From assembly GCA_010094045.1 (NCBI GenBank), contig ML986599.1:402907-466906 (forward strand): a stretch of 64,000 bases of DNA, given 5' to 3'. Shown here piece by piece: positions 37,298 to 47,772 of this stretch. Under the pieces are notes generated by a model, which did no database searches, was not told the DNA's origin, and worked only from the letters and a program-made list of their open reading frames with translations. Numbering within the stretch: the first letter of the stretch is position 1; each line of letters opens with the position of its first letter. The translations under genes were made by a program, and so were the position numbers. This stretch comes from Lojkania enalia (taxonomy: Eukaryota; Ascomycota; Dothideomycetes; Pleosporales).

Positions 37298-40200
37298 TCA
37301 ACACCACTCATCTGCTGGATCTAGATCAGGCAACTTTTCACTGTGATAGTCCTCTTGGGCACCCAGTTTTTCGCCATCGAAAAGTACTCTTTCCGCCCAC
37401 GTAAGGTCAATTGGTTCCTTGAATCGCGTCGGCTTTCTAATTGGGCTGATTGGGAAATTCTATCGAAAAGCGAGTTAGTATGACTTCATGTTCATTACAA
37501 TATCATGAAACGTGCTCAACTCACCAAGTTTGTGACATTGAACATGAGCTTTTCCTTATCATCATCTGCTGGAGTGAAGAAGTATCCGCCATAGAATCCT
37601 TCTTTGAGGATACATTTATGCAGCAAGGCCTGGTAATAACTTAGCTCAGCACCCGTCTCTTTGATAGAAGGAACTTACTGGTAGACCCAAGACGTAGTTA
37701 TCGCCATCAGCAATATCCATGTCACCTTTAGGTCTAGTGATCATGATCTAAGTTGCATCGTCCCAGCCGTCACCACCACTCTGCCCAATACACATGGTTC
37801 CGTTGGGAGGCACATCTGGGTCCCAATATGCTTCAGGCTTTGATAAACAATTAGTTGTGAATGTTAGAACGTGTCAAACGAAAGTACATACTGGCGTATT
37901 CATGATGCTGCGTCTACATATCTCAGTAGTATTGCAGCCAATCTTGTTTGTCCAATCATCTTGGCCCATTCCCTGAAATACTGCTTCCAAAATCTCTTCA
38001 CCGCTTGGGGCGCTGACCGGTCGCGTCTGTGTACAAACAAAGATTCCACTCTTATCAAGATTAGGATCCAAACGATAGATATCTAACACTGGGAATGGGT
38101 CCTCTTCAGTCGGCTCAATATCACGGGGAAACTTCAGCTTCGACATAGCAGTAGGAGCAGTTCTCACGGGAGCTGGAGGGGAATGTGCCACATCAGGTGA
38201 CGCACCTGGCTCTTTCGGTATCTCCTGGTCTTGCTCCGGATCTCCAGGTGGCCCTGGAACCGCTGGACCCTGCGGACCGTCAGGCTCCCAAGGGCGATCG
38301 TTCGTAATCCAGTCCATGGATGCAGCCATAACAAACTGTTCCGCAAGTGCCCATGCTACACCTTTGAATCCACGATCGTTGAGGTGGAAAAGATCTCGCT
38401 TGTCCCACGTCGTCACCGGCAGAGAGACTTTCAACACGCGTTTGCTGTACCGCGTGCGCTAGTAGTTCGCAAGGCCAGACAGACGTGCATTGAATTCTAC
38501 AACCCTTTGCAATCCCTCGTGATTTTGAAAGCTCTCGCCCCTCTCATTTTTTCCAAACATGGGTAGATGATGTATGAAGACCACTGTATCCTCATCACGC
38601 TCAAATATTCGATGCAGCATGCGGCCGACGCGCCGATGCGCGTTGGGGAGATTCGTTCCATAGAAGACATCCATTGTCCCAAGTGCAATAACGACAACCT
38701 TTCTTTGATACTAGGTATGTATAGGTGAATCCCAGATCTCATCGGCAATCTCATCAATCTGGAGCCCTTTGTAGCAGTCGTGACGGCCGCCGGACCACCC
38801 CTGACTCCCAACAAAGCGAGGGGTAAGACCACCGTATCGACCTGGAATGTTGTTCCGATACCCGTAGAATTCAGGGTCATTGAAGATATGCTGGATTTCC
38901 TCTTTGAAACCGTTTGCAAAGGGTGATCCCACCCGAGATGAAAAATAACATTGCGCATCACCGACGACCCAAATATTCTTTTCTTTACCCAACAGCTTCC
39001 TCGGGAAAAGTTCAAACTTCATTTTCATGTACAAAAGATCCTTGCTAGCCCTGAACCCTGCGGATTTAGGATGAAAGGTCTGCGCCAGCCACTCCGGAAC
39101 TGTGGTAGTTACGTCTGGGTCACCGCCTACTGGTGGAGGATCTTGTTTTTTTTCTGAACTTCCATCCTGTTTAACCCATCCATTCAGGAAATGAAAAAAC
39201 CAAATATTTTTATTGCGCCTGTCGGGTTCGTTAACACCTTCAGTGCAGAATCGGTGACTATTGTACGTAATGTCGACATCGACAAAATTTACGTAGGGTG
39301 CTACCCTGCTAGGCCGCCGTCCAGGGGGGGGGGTCTTGGGCAAGAAGCATATTGCTCCACAATCCATAATATTCCAATATGTAGTTGGATTGATGTACCA
39401 GATTGTTCAACATTCTACGCAGTTCTTTCTTCATAGGGGGTCCATTTGGCAACCAGGGTATGAAGCTGACATCATCGCATTGATCAGTATATGTGTCAAA
39501 AAACTGTATATACCCTGTCTGGTAGACACCAGTGAATTGGGGATTCCGATCGCGCCAGTCCATCCTCTGATAGAGACCATTGATGACGGTTTGTCCAGGT
39601 GCGGTAATAGGTCTGCCCAGAATTATGGTCCTATAATCGTTTCGGAATTGATCTCCATATAGCAACCTCTTTGTTGCTTCTGTCTGTTTAGCGCACGCAT
39701 CGTCATCTTTGAAAAATTTGTAGACACATGCTTGTAATATACTAACAAACTCGAAGTCGTTGCCTCCAATAGACAGAGTTACTATGTCGTCGTACTCACT
39801 CACTCGTGGAATTTGCTGGTTGCAGTGTCCTGGATAAAACACGTCAGGAGCGACAGCACCAGTACAGGACAGAAATTCAAACGCAGTGCGTCGTGGGGGC
39901 TCGTTAGGCCGATCCGGATCAGGAAAGAAGAAGTGTTCGTCCTGCCAGAGCTGTGGAGCGTACGCTCCGTGATGCCGTATACAGTCACATTTGTCTTCTG
40001 GGTCCCAATCCTGGCCAGCACCAGGTCCAGCCGAAAAGGAGTCTCCTACTGCTTTCCATTCTTGCACATCCGGATAGGGCTTGTTGATAAATGGTCTGAT
40101 TATATCACTGGCTACCATATCCGCATCTTCTGGAAGTGTCCACCACTGGCTGTAAACGTCTGAATCCCATTCTTTCGGGTCGGGATCGCGTTCCGCTCGT

Positions 40201-40415
40201 CGTAGTAGTATGGCGTTCCTGGTCGTTGGGTATGAATGCTCACTGGCACTACTTTTGTTCTGGTTGTCTCCCAGGAGCTTGAAATGGTAAGATGGCGTTG
40301 GGCTAGTGTTACAGCCAAGCCAATGATCTATTCATACAATATTACCTGGGACTCATTCGTCAATTGCCAATACAAAAATACAAACTAGTAACACCAACCC
40401 AAGTCGTGGAAACAT
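37298..40415 (-). pseudogene. Tandem double-SGNH/GDSL hydrolase gene with three in-frame TAG codons
   Basis: Six minus-strand exons: 40415-40382, 40327-39361, 39308-37892, 37837-37679, 37629-37525, 37459-37298; 948 codons in one consistent frame with good splice signals (TACTAAC branch in the last intron). A hydrophobic start (MFPRLGLVLLVYHW) suggests secretion. Domain 1 is a GDSL esterase: VGDSFSAGPGAG, SCTGAVAPDV, SIGGNDF and FHPKSAGF; the usual Asp three residues before the His is Gln. Domain 2 is a second SGNH fold: block I GDAQ (Ser to Ala), FVGSQGWSGG..DCYKGLQIDEIA, block III ALGTMD (GTND expected, Asn to Met), FNARL and block V DLFHLND. A Pro-rich linker and a Cys-containing tail follow. 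In-frame TAG codons lie at 38711-38713, 38459-38461 and 37748-37750, each inside conserved sequence. It ends with TGA at 37298-37300. Intron 2 is inferred from frame and contains a C10 run. The substrate is unknown. Confidence 0.8.
39309..39360 (-). other. Inferred intron with a 10-C homopolymer (double-SGNH gene)
   Basis: A GTGGAG donor at 39360 and CCTAG acceptor at 39309 (or GCAG at 39306) restore ILEYYG to VAPYVNFVDVDI. The tract at 39324-39333 is ten consecutive G on the plus strand. If it were not an intron, the gene would need a frameshift here; a homopolymer length error is the alternative. Confidence 0.55.
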
Positions 40416-41282
40416 CGTGAAACTATGCGAAAAGAAAATGATCGGTAAACCTACAGCCCACTATGTAAAATATACAAAACTAACCTTGTGCCCACCTAGC
40501 AATATCAACCGTCTTCGAAGCCCTCTGTGACAACAATGCCGCCCATGCCGCCTTTGCCACCTTCAGTTCGACTTCATGCAAGGAGATCCTCCTAAAGGAC
40601 CACGAAGCCTTGCCAAAATCTCGGAAAGAGACCTGTTCATTGGAGCTTGGGGCACAGTATTCAATGTACACTTGTTGCCATATCTCTTATAGACTGCTCG
40701 CTACGTGTACGAAATCGTAGTATAGTCATGAATGAAATACTGAATTTCGCTCACTCATGTCAAAACAACTTTGCACGCCCTCATCAATGTGCTGAAGTAC
40801 TGTGGTTCTGCACTTCCACGCTGCACTCACGCCTCACTCCTACGCCCCCCTCACTCGCGCGACTCACATGCCACCCTCACACACCACCCTTATACGCCGC
40901 ACCTACAGGCTATTCATAGACTTGATTAGCGCTAGGAATCAACAATAAAATACCCTTAGAGCGACAGCATTCTATGTATGCCGATCCGTTCTTGCTTGAG
41001 GAGCAAGACGCGATTTCGCCACAGATTGACCTTTGATACTCGTCCAGGGCTCCTACCATCTGTTGCGGTCATAACACTTAGCGCATCCCTACCTAGAACA
41101 AAGTAATTGAAACTCAATAAAATGATCGAGAGGCGTAAATTGCATATGTTTGCCAACGTGTAAAGCACAGGCCAATTGGTGCAGCGGCGCACGGCACAGC
41201 CCTCACCCGAAACCACTCCAATCCACCAGATAACACATATCACAAATACACTACCATTGAACTGTTTCGTTCAAGTGATATC
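40416..41282. promoter_or_regulatory. Divergent intergenic region between two decayed secreted-hydrolase genes
   Basis: 867 bp between the ATGs of the double-SGNH gene (-) and the aspartic protease gene (+). Overlapping short frames only. It would have held both promoters. Confidence 0.4.
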
Positions 41283-42701
41283 ATGGCGGCACATTACATC
41301 CTGATTGTGTGGCTGACCTTCTGGGCTGATCTTCTGCAATTCGTTCATTGCGCTCAGACAAGCCTTCCCGTCAGGAGGATCACAGGAAAATTTGTCTTCC
41401 CTCCCCAGCGAAGCAATGGAAGAGACGAGAATGATCGGAAGTTGGTGCGATTCCCGCGTCACATCATGCTTTATTGTCTGAGTTAATGATAGTTTTCTAA
41501 ATTTCACTCGAATACACAGCAGGTCGCCAGTCGAGCGTTGGAACTAGGATGCCATCGCCGTGGCGATCAACATACTACCAAGTATACCGTCATATATCAG
41601 GTGATGTATGTTACCGATATATCTATCGGAATGCCACCTCAACCATCTCGAGCCATCATCGACATCACACAGAGCAATCTGTTCGTTCATTCGATAAATT
41701 GCACCGACCATATTCAGGAATGGGAGGTGGAGAACTGCCTCTATCATCTAATGTACGATAGTGTGGCATCTTCAACCTACCAGTCAAACCTCACGCCAGC
41801 TCGATTGCACTATTATGGTGTTTATACCTGGGGCAATCTATCACAAGATACTGTCCATATTGGAGATATCTCTGTGGAGAAGCATGTCTTTCAAGAAGCA
41901 ACAATGTGGCATCCTGGTTACATGATCGATTGGGATGAGCAGTACGACAGTGTGTTAGGCCTTTCTCACCTTCGCGCAAGAAACACCTATGATAATTTTG
42001 ACGTCTCGAGCTTGTTAGAAAATATGGTCCGACAAAATACTCTAGATCGAAACGTCTTTGCTATCAGGCATCCACGTACGGATGCAGACGAGGGACAGCT
42101 AATACTTGGAGGCGTAGACGATTCGATTACCCGCTCCGTCATCAAACTTGCCCTTGTGGACAGCCCACTAGATGGAGACGACTCTAACTTTATCGCATTT
42201 GCTTCAGCAGGATGGGTTGTCGCAGCATCCAGTCTCACACTGGGTGCATACCTCGACTAGGATCCACTCATGATACCTCTTCCTAACTACATCGCCATCC
42301 TCACTAATGGTTATGGGAAGATGATGCTCCCACAGCGCATGGCGGACCAGATAGCAGAATATTTGCAATGGGACGACTGGCTTGATGACTTTCCCTGTGA
42401 ACAGCGGGATTGATTCCCAAATTTGACAATTTCTTTGGGCCTCTAGCAGCAGGCTTTCGTGCTCTCACCCTGGCAATATATGCCTGAGGTGACAGATCTA
42501 GAAGGGCACCAGAGGTGCCTGCTACCGTTCAATCCCATGTATCAAGACGGTGCACACCCTGACTACATTCTACTTGGAGGCTCATTCCTGGCAAGTTTCT
42601 ATACAGAATTTGACTTGGATCAAAAGACGATTGGCTGTAAGTTCTGTGGCGCTCCAAGAAGACATGCAGCTCAAGTTTCTCACAGTGGCGAATTACACTA
42701 G
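41283..42701 (+). pseudogene. Pepsin-like aspartic protease (A1) gene, inactivated
   Basis: Exon 1 41283-41444 gives a signal peptide (MAAHYILIVWLTFWADLLQF) and propeptide; a 75-bp intron (GTGCGA..ACACAG) leads to exon 2, 41520-42701. The frame is that of fungal A1 proteases: VTDISIGMPPQPSRAI, then IDITQSNLFV where DTGSSNLWV is expected, YDSVLGLS, GQLILGGVDD, and the second half PNYIAILTNGYGKMMLP where the family has AILDTGT. The first catalytic Asp remains but its Thr-Gly partners are changed, and the second catalytic Asp is lost. Three in-frame stops interrupt the second half: TAG 42258-42260, TGA 42411-42413 and TAG 42444-42446; the frame then continues to YILLGGSFLASFYTEFDLD and ends at 42701. 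No indel is needed. It is therefore a pseudogene of a protease that had probably already become non-catalytic. Confidence 0.85.
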
Positions 42702-43189
42702 AATCTAGGTTGGTGCTTGGGTACTTTGAAACAGATGAAGTGTGTTTGGGGGGGTGAGGGGCAGCCCGTCCGCCGCGCACAGACTGGCTTATAAGTAGAG
42801 GAACAATTGTTTCGTTAAGATGGGTCTTTACTTCTCCTATAGCTCTGCGCTTCTGCCTTTTACTAGTACTACAGTCGTAAGTTAGTACGTTCAACCTTAG
42901 TAGAAACTAAGCGTAGGCCCTAGCAGGGTAGCGGGCTATAAGGACCTATACCATGCTATTCCCTAACAGAGAGACCCATCTATTTTTGATGGCAGATGCA
43001 TACACTTTTGTAGGGGGTTGTTACTAGGGTTGACGTTCTAAGAGACAGCAACTGTCGACCCAGAAATAGCGTAGCCTACTATAAATCGCCTATTTGCCGC
43101 AGAGGATTAGCTTGCAATAACCTTTCTTGGCTTTCCCTCTACTCTCTGTTAGGTCTTTAAAAGTAACTTAGTTATTGTCGGATCCCTAA
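42702..43189. other. Intergenic transition into the AT-rich island
   Basis: About 490 bp with no gene. Composition drifts towards A+T; the sequence contains many stops in all frames. Confidence 0.4.
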
Positions 43190-43970
43190 GTGTATGAAAT
43201 AATTGCATATCGCGGTATTTTGCTGCCTATATAATTAACGAGGTTGAACTCCCTACTATCTTAGAGCTATAAGAGGTGTATAGAAATGGTGCCGTTCTAC
43301 AGCTTTAGGATCTAGAAGACTTTAATAAATATGGGTATGACATGTGCGAGTTAACTAGAGAAGACAGTAATAATAGTATATATTATAATGAGTTGGCCGA
43401 GCTAGAAAAGATAGCCTGAAAAGCGTGTGAAGATTGGATACCACTATTAACAGTTATTAGGAAACTATACTACTATGCGAGCCTAGAGATTATTACTAGA
43501 GCAGTAAGAAGTATTAGCAGATATTCTAATACTCTTTAAACTAATAACCCTATATATAACCCTTTAGTATAGTAGGTTAAGCTACTATTAGAATAGTTAG
43601 TAATAATAGTAAAGTATATCTAGACTATATCTCTATATCTACTAATAGTAAGAGTATTTTTAGCTAGCTAATTATATAAGTAATATTTATAGAAAAATAA
43701 CTGTACTTCAAAAATATTTAATCTAATATTAGTACTACTTATAAAAGGGCTAGCTAACTTATATTAGTTAGAAGCTTATATAAAAGGCGATTGTCTATTA
43801 TATAAAGAGAAGAGATAGTATATAGCTATTATTAGATATAATATCTAATATAAATAGCTTAAAACCTAATAATTAGAATTTCTTATAGCCTTTAGAAGAA
43901 ACTTTCTATAGTTCTTAGAAGACTAAATTTAGATACTTTTTTTATAGTACTAAGAATTATCGTACCTACG
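43190..43970. repeat. TpA-rich island, probable RIP-mutated transposon remnant
   Basis: About 780 bp made largely of TA-rich strings (TATAT, CTAATA, TTAGTA, TAGTAATAATAG), with CpA and TpG strikingly rare. Stops occur in all frames. This composition is what repeat-induced point mutation leaves in Pezizomycotina. No terminal repeats or coding domain can be made out, so the element type is unknown. Confidence 0.65.
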
Positions 43971-46044
43971 GGTGGCGCGATCTTAGTCTACTGTAGAGTT
44001 GAAGGCGACTCAGTTATGTATTGCTGATCAAGCCTCGTGCAAGTTAGAGGTTTATGAAAGAATATTCCATGAAGATCAGAATGCAAGAAAAGGTACAATT
44101 CCAAGCGCCAATAAAACAACCGGTAAACACGAATTTATCTTCTATGTTATGTCAACGAAAGATGAGCTCTGAGACGTCTTCAAGGTAAAGCAGTCTCGTT
44201 CTTCTTTACCCCCCGAAAAATAAGATTTGCTGAATCTTTGGCCAGAGCGAAGTTATAGCTGCGAGTATGAGAGTCATGTAAGAGTATAGATTACCTTCTA
44301 AATTCTCGGAATTAATCATGCTTAGAATCATACACTAATTCAACTCATGGAGTCGGATGAAAAATAACTTTAGAGATGTTTCGAATACTATGATAGCCCA
44401 CCACCTTCATCCTCGCTTTTTAGTTTTCATTAAGGGCATGGGCTACAATACGCAACCCGATGATGAACATTTTATAGGCTCGTATTCATCACTTTCTAGG
44501 AGAGAGAATCAACCAACGGCGAAAGATACTGAGAGATTTAGTAAGAATATATTGGATGTCCAAACATTCGTACTAAACAGCCTTTAGAGGGTTGTTACAA
44601 CATTCGACATTTTGAACAGCATAAGCGAAATCTAGAGGGACCATGGTCCTGCAGTCAGTCAGTTATACATCAAACATACTATATCAAGAGTCATATTTCA
44701 TTGTGGGTTGCTGTGCAGTCTCCATTACTCTGGAGAGAGAGCCTTAATAGCACTACATATAACCCTAGCGACCACCACATGGCTCAACATTTGGATTCAT
44801 GGTGTCAGCAACAAAAAATCTAAGAGCATACCTGAACAATATTGGCAAAAAACCTTAGGCGACGATGAGTGTATTGCCACCATGAAAGGCAGTTTTTGTC
44901 TATCATATACTTGAAGTCGTTGATTGGTCTCACATTATGCGCTGACCAAATAGCAAGGCCAGCACGTTTCATTCCCGAAAGCACTAATCAAAATCGATTT
45001 CAGTTTCTCACTCAGTCAACAAATCCACATTCTGAGAATCAAATGGCACCACATCAAAGCAATCACGCAAATCACTGTCCGTACCATTTCAATATTGGGA
45101 CACCACATCAAAAGGCTAGATTCGATTATGGATATTCTAAGCAATCAGCGTGCAGAATTCCACCGAGAATTAAGCCACTTGACCTATACTTTGAAGAGTC
45201 ACATAATTACAGAGACGAGCTTCTCAACGCTTCCGCTGATATAAGAATGACGGTAAGAACTCGAAATCTCGCCGAAAGATTCCATAGTATAAAATAAGCT
45301 AATTAACAGACAGTTGCTGATTGACTGCAGATTCATTTAATATTAAAGTTTCGAAATTAGGAAATATTCACCAGAAATGGCGCCCGGCTCGATATCCTTG
45401 CAGAGAGTGACTCGAAAGAACAAAAGGCCACAACGCAAATTTCTCGGCAGGTGTATCATGGCTCGAGAACTATGCGCATAACCACGGCCCTTGCTCTTGT
45501 CTATTCCCTATCTAATCTCGTTTATGTATGTTTCTCTCCTCTAGAACTTGAAATCGGACAGCGGCCTGCTAATACTGCAAAGTCCTTTTTCAGCACGGTG
45601 TTTGTTTCCTTTGATGAGGATAGCCATAGCCTGTAGGTTTACAAAGAGGTTTGGATTGGCTTGTTCGGTATCATACTGCTGATTTAAATTACGTATGGAA
45701 TATGCCGGGTATGGGACCGACAGGTTAGAGACAATAATCAAGACGATTAGTCCAATTAATCGTTATCTATGGAGCTTGGGAGAGCGTTGAGAATGTCTAA
45801 CGTTGTAGCGTAGCTGTACTTTCATAATAATAACTACTTAGTTTAAATATAAAGAGTACTAGTGGAGGTCTAATGGCGGAATGCAGAGACGTCTATCAGT
45901 TTTCATTGGCCTACAATTTTCTACTTAGGCTTCTATTATAGTGAGAGGCGAATCTTGTCTCAGGGAGGGAGATGAGGAGCTGAACTGCTTGATTGAAGAT
46001 GGCCAGCGGGCCATATTTATGTACATGGAAAAGGGGTATATCAG
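43971..46044. other. Intergenic, no gene recognised
   Basis: About 2.1 kb. Frames at 44357-44587 and 44869-45297 (142 codons, no ATG-domain support) have no recognisable motif and low-complexity His/Asn/Gln-rich composition. Nothing is annotated. Confidence 0.4.
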
Positions 46045-46116
46045 CTGATATCCAGCGTGATATCTAGCGTGATATCTAGCGTGATATCGACCGTGATATT
46101 GACTGTGATATCGTAC
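46045..46116. repeat. 12-bp minisatellite, six units
   Basis: Six head-to-tail 12-mers of the form GTGATATCTAGC, degenerating towards the ends. Each unit carries the GATATC (or GATATT) palindrome. It lies 48 bp beyond the stop codon of ATG10 and so probably in its 3' UTR. Confidence 0.9.
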
Positions 46117-46164
46117 GTCGATATGTGATACAGCTCGGCAGACTTGCCAAAATCCCCATGACAT

Positions 46165-46905
46165 CTACAGGCCTAGTTTAGTCCCAGTTTGAGCAAGGTA
46201 CGCTGGCATGCCCAGTTGTATGTAATTCCCGAATGCTGTCATCCATAAGATGAGGTACTCTTTCGGGCCAATGTCCTTCGTCTCGAGACTCGTTTCTAGG
46301 ACCTTGGCCGTCCTGCAAGGATGTATGAAAAATGCTGGAGAATTAGTAAAAGGGTGATCCTACCTAAGTCAGCCTTGCCATGGTCCTTCGTAAGTAAGCC
46401 TACAGCAACTGTGATCCCTCCGATAACGCCGGTATTATCAGTTTGTTGTTTGAATTGTCTGGGGATAATGTACTGATACAGAATCTCCATGGTCGGCGGA
46501 AACCGGTAAGCTGGATCTTTTACACGGAAGTAGATGACCGGGACTTGGTAGCTAGTCGAGTAAATGATGTCGTACTGGACAGCAACTTGTTCAGACGGAT
46601 GGTCTAATAATGCTTCCTACCATTGAGTGAGATACGTCGGAACGCACTTGAAGTCGGTAGCATACATCGTCATCCTCTCCGATTTCTTGCTCTTCTGGGG
46701 TTTGTTGTGCCGTGGGTGGCTTAGGGGTCTCGTTCTGGAGGGCTTTGACGATCTTCAGGTACATCGAGCCATCTTGTAGAACTGCTTCCATAGATAATAG
46801 ACCGCTCTGGGATTTGCTGCAATTTGCAAAAGATACAGAGATCTCTTCACAGCCCTTTTCAAACTCTGCTTTCGATATAAATGGAAAAGCAGTTACCTTC
46901 TCCAT
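46165..46905 (-). CDS. atg10: Autophagy E2-like conjugating enzyme Atg10
   Basis: Atg10 receives Atg12 from Atg7 on its catalytic Cys and transfers it to a Lys of Atg5, a step needed for autophagosome formation. Three exons on the minus strand: 46905-46621, 46574-46364, 46334-46165; 221 aa. The first intron is 46 bp (GTAGGA..GTCCAG). The product begins MEKVTAFPFISKAEFEKGC, continues through YDIIYSTSYQVPVIYFRVKD, a family core, and has the catalytic AFFIHPCRTAK (the HPC motif) followed by PKEYLILWMTAFGNYI, the usual C-terminal helix. To reach the HPC frame, a 29-nt segment at 46335-46363 (GTAGGA..TACTAAT..CTCCAG) must be removed; it has all splice signals but is very short. Without splicing the frame stops at 46296. 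The DHP-like stretch before it reads KDHGKADL. Confidence 0.8.
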
Positions 46906-47419
46906 ATTTGCAGAACCGATAGTGGTGCGTTCGGACTGACGTCTAGTCTCCGTGGATTTGCATCATATTGTACGTCCGGGGCGTCAGATTCGATATTATA
47001 GAAAGAAAAAAAATTTCCGAGGATATTCTGTCGATGCTTGTAGCGAGTGCCAGCGTGTGACGGAAGAGCAGCGAGTAGAAACAGCGCTCTCACGGGGAAA
47101 AAGGTCGCTGGGTAAAGTTACTCAGTAAGAAGCCCCAGTATGGACCTTCAATACGTATCAGAGGTAGCTTGTGTGGCGTCGTATAGCGTTGTAAAGTTGT
47201 GAATAGCCACTTAGGGACTGTTCTTAATATTCATGGTTCTATGAGGGCGGGGCACGGGATAGCGTGTGGCGGGGTATCGATAATACCCTATTTCCCGTTT
47301 AGGTGTCCACGCGCCACACTAGCGAGTGGCCTATATTCGCCTACGAACACCGCTCTCAATTATACTCTCACTCCATCGACAAAACAACTTCGTCACTCAA
47401 GCTCGCAGTCGATCGCCGT
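46906..47419. other. Intergenic
   Basis: About 510 bp upstream of ATG10 (-) and of the WW remnant (+). It contains an A-rich run (about 47003-47013). No gene seen. Confidence 0.35.
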
Positions 47420-47772
47420 CATGGAGCAAGATACGAGCCAGAGTGAACGTGATACAGGTAAGATACTAGTTCCTTTGAGATGAACTGGTGCTAACGTCAA
47501 ACCGCCAAAGTTGTGTAACATGGTCTCGCAGCCGTTGAGCCGTCCACTATAGTGACGGAGACTGAAAAAACTATCTTCCAACTGATGATGGTCCTGCCCT
47601 GGATGACGGATGGACCTAAGACCGAGACGAAGATTATCAAGCATACTATTTCTACAACCGCCTCACAGGTTATTGTCAATGGACGAACCCCAGGGTTACA
47701 GCCACGTCGCCTACTAATATTAAGGCCACTGAGCCTGGGAATGGCCTTTGACATGACAATAAGCAGAATATC
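47420..47772 (+). pseudogene. WW-domain protein remnant
   Basis: A short first exon (ATG at 47420, MEQDTSQSERDT) ends at a GTAAGA donor near 47459; the CTCGCAG acceptor near 47530 leads to AVEPSTIVTETEK. The frame must then shift by one at an A6 run (about 47565-47570). The shifted frame gives LDDGWT, a TAA codon, then DRDEDYQAYYFYNRLTGYCQ and WTNPRV. The two Trp spaced 23 residues apart, the YYFYN strand and the W..P end fit a WW domain. With one frameshift and one internal stop it is most likely a fragment. The downstream frame 47919-48113 (MFIVACGHGIEGFLKLLADA..) is coding-looking but unassigned. Confidence 0.45.

Noticed and set aside
37748..38713. Reassignment of TAG as a sense codon in this genome
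   Set aside because: Intact genes in the same window (nitronate monooxygenase, MYND-type gene) terminate normally at TAG.
43190..43970. Centromeric or telomeric repeat
   Set aside because: The AT-rich island is short, contains no TTAGGG arrays, and is flanked by ordinary gene remnants; RIP of a repeat is simpler.
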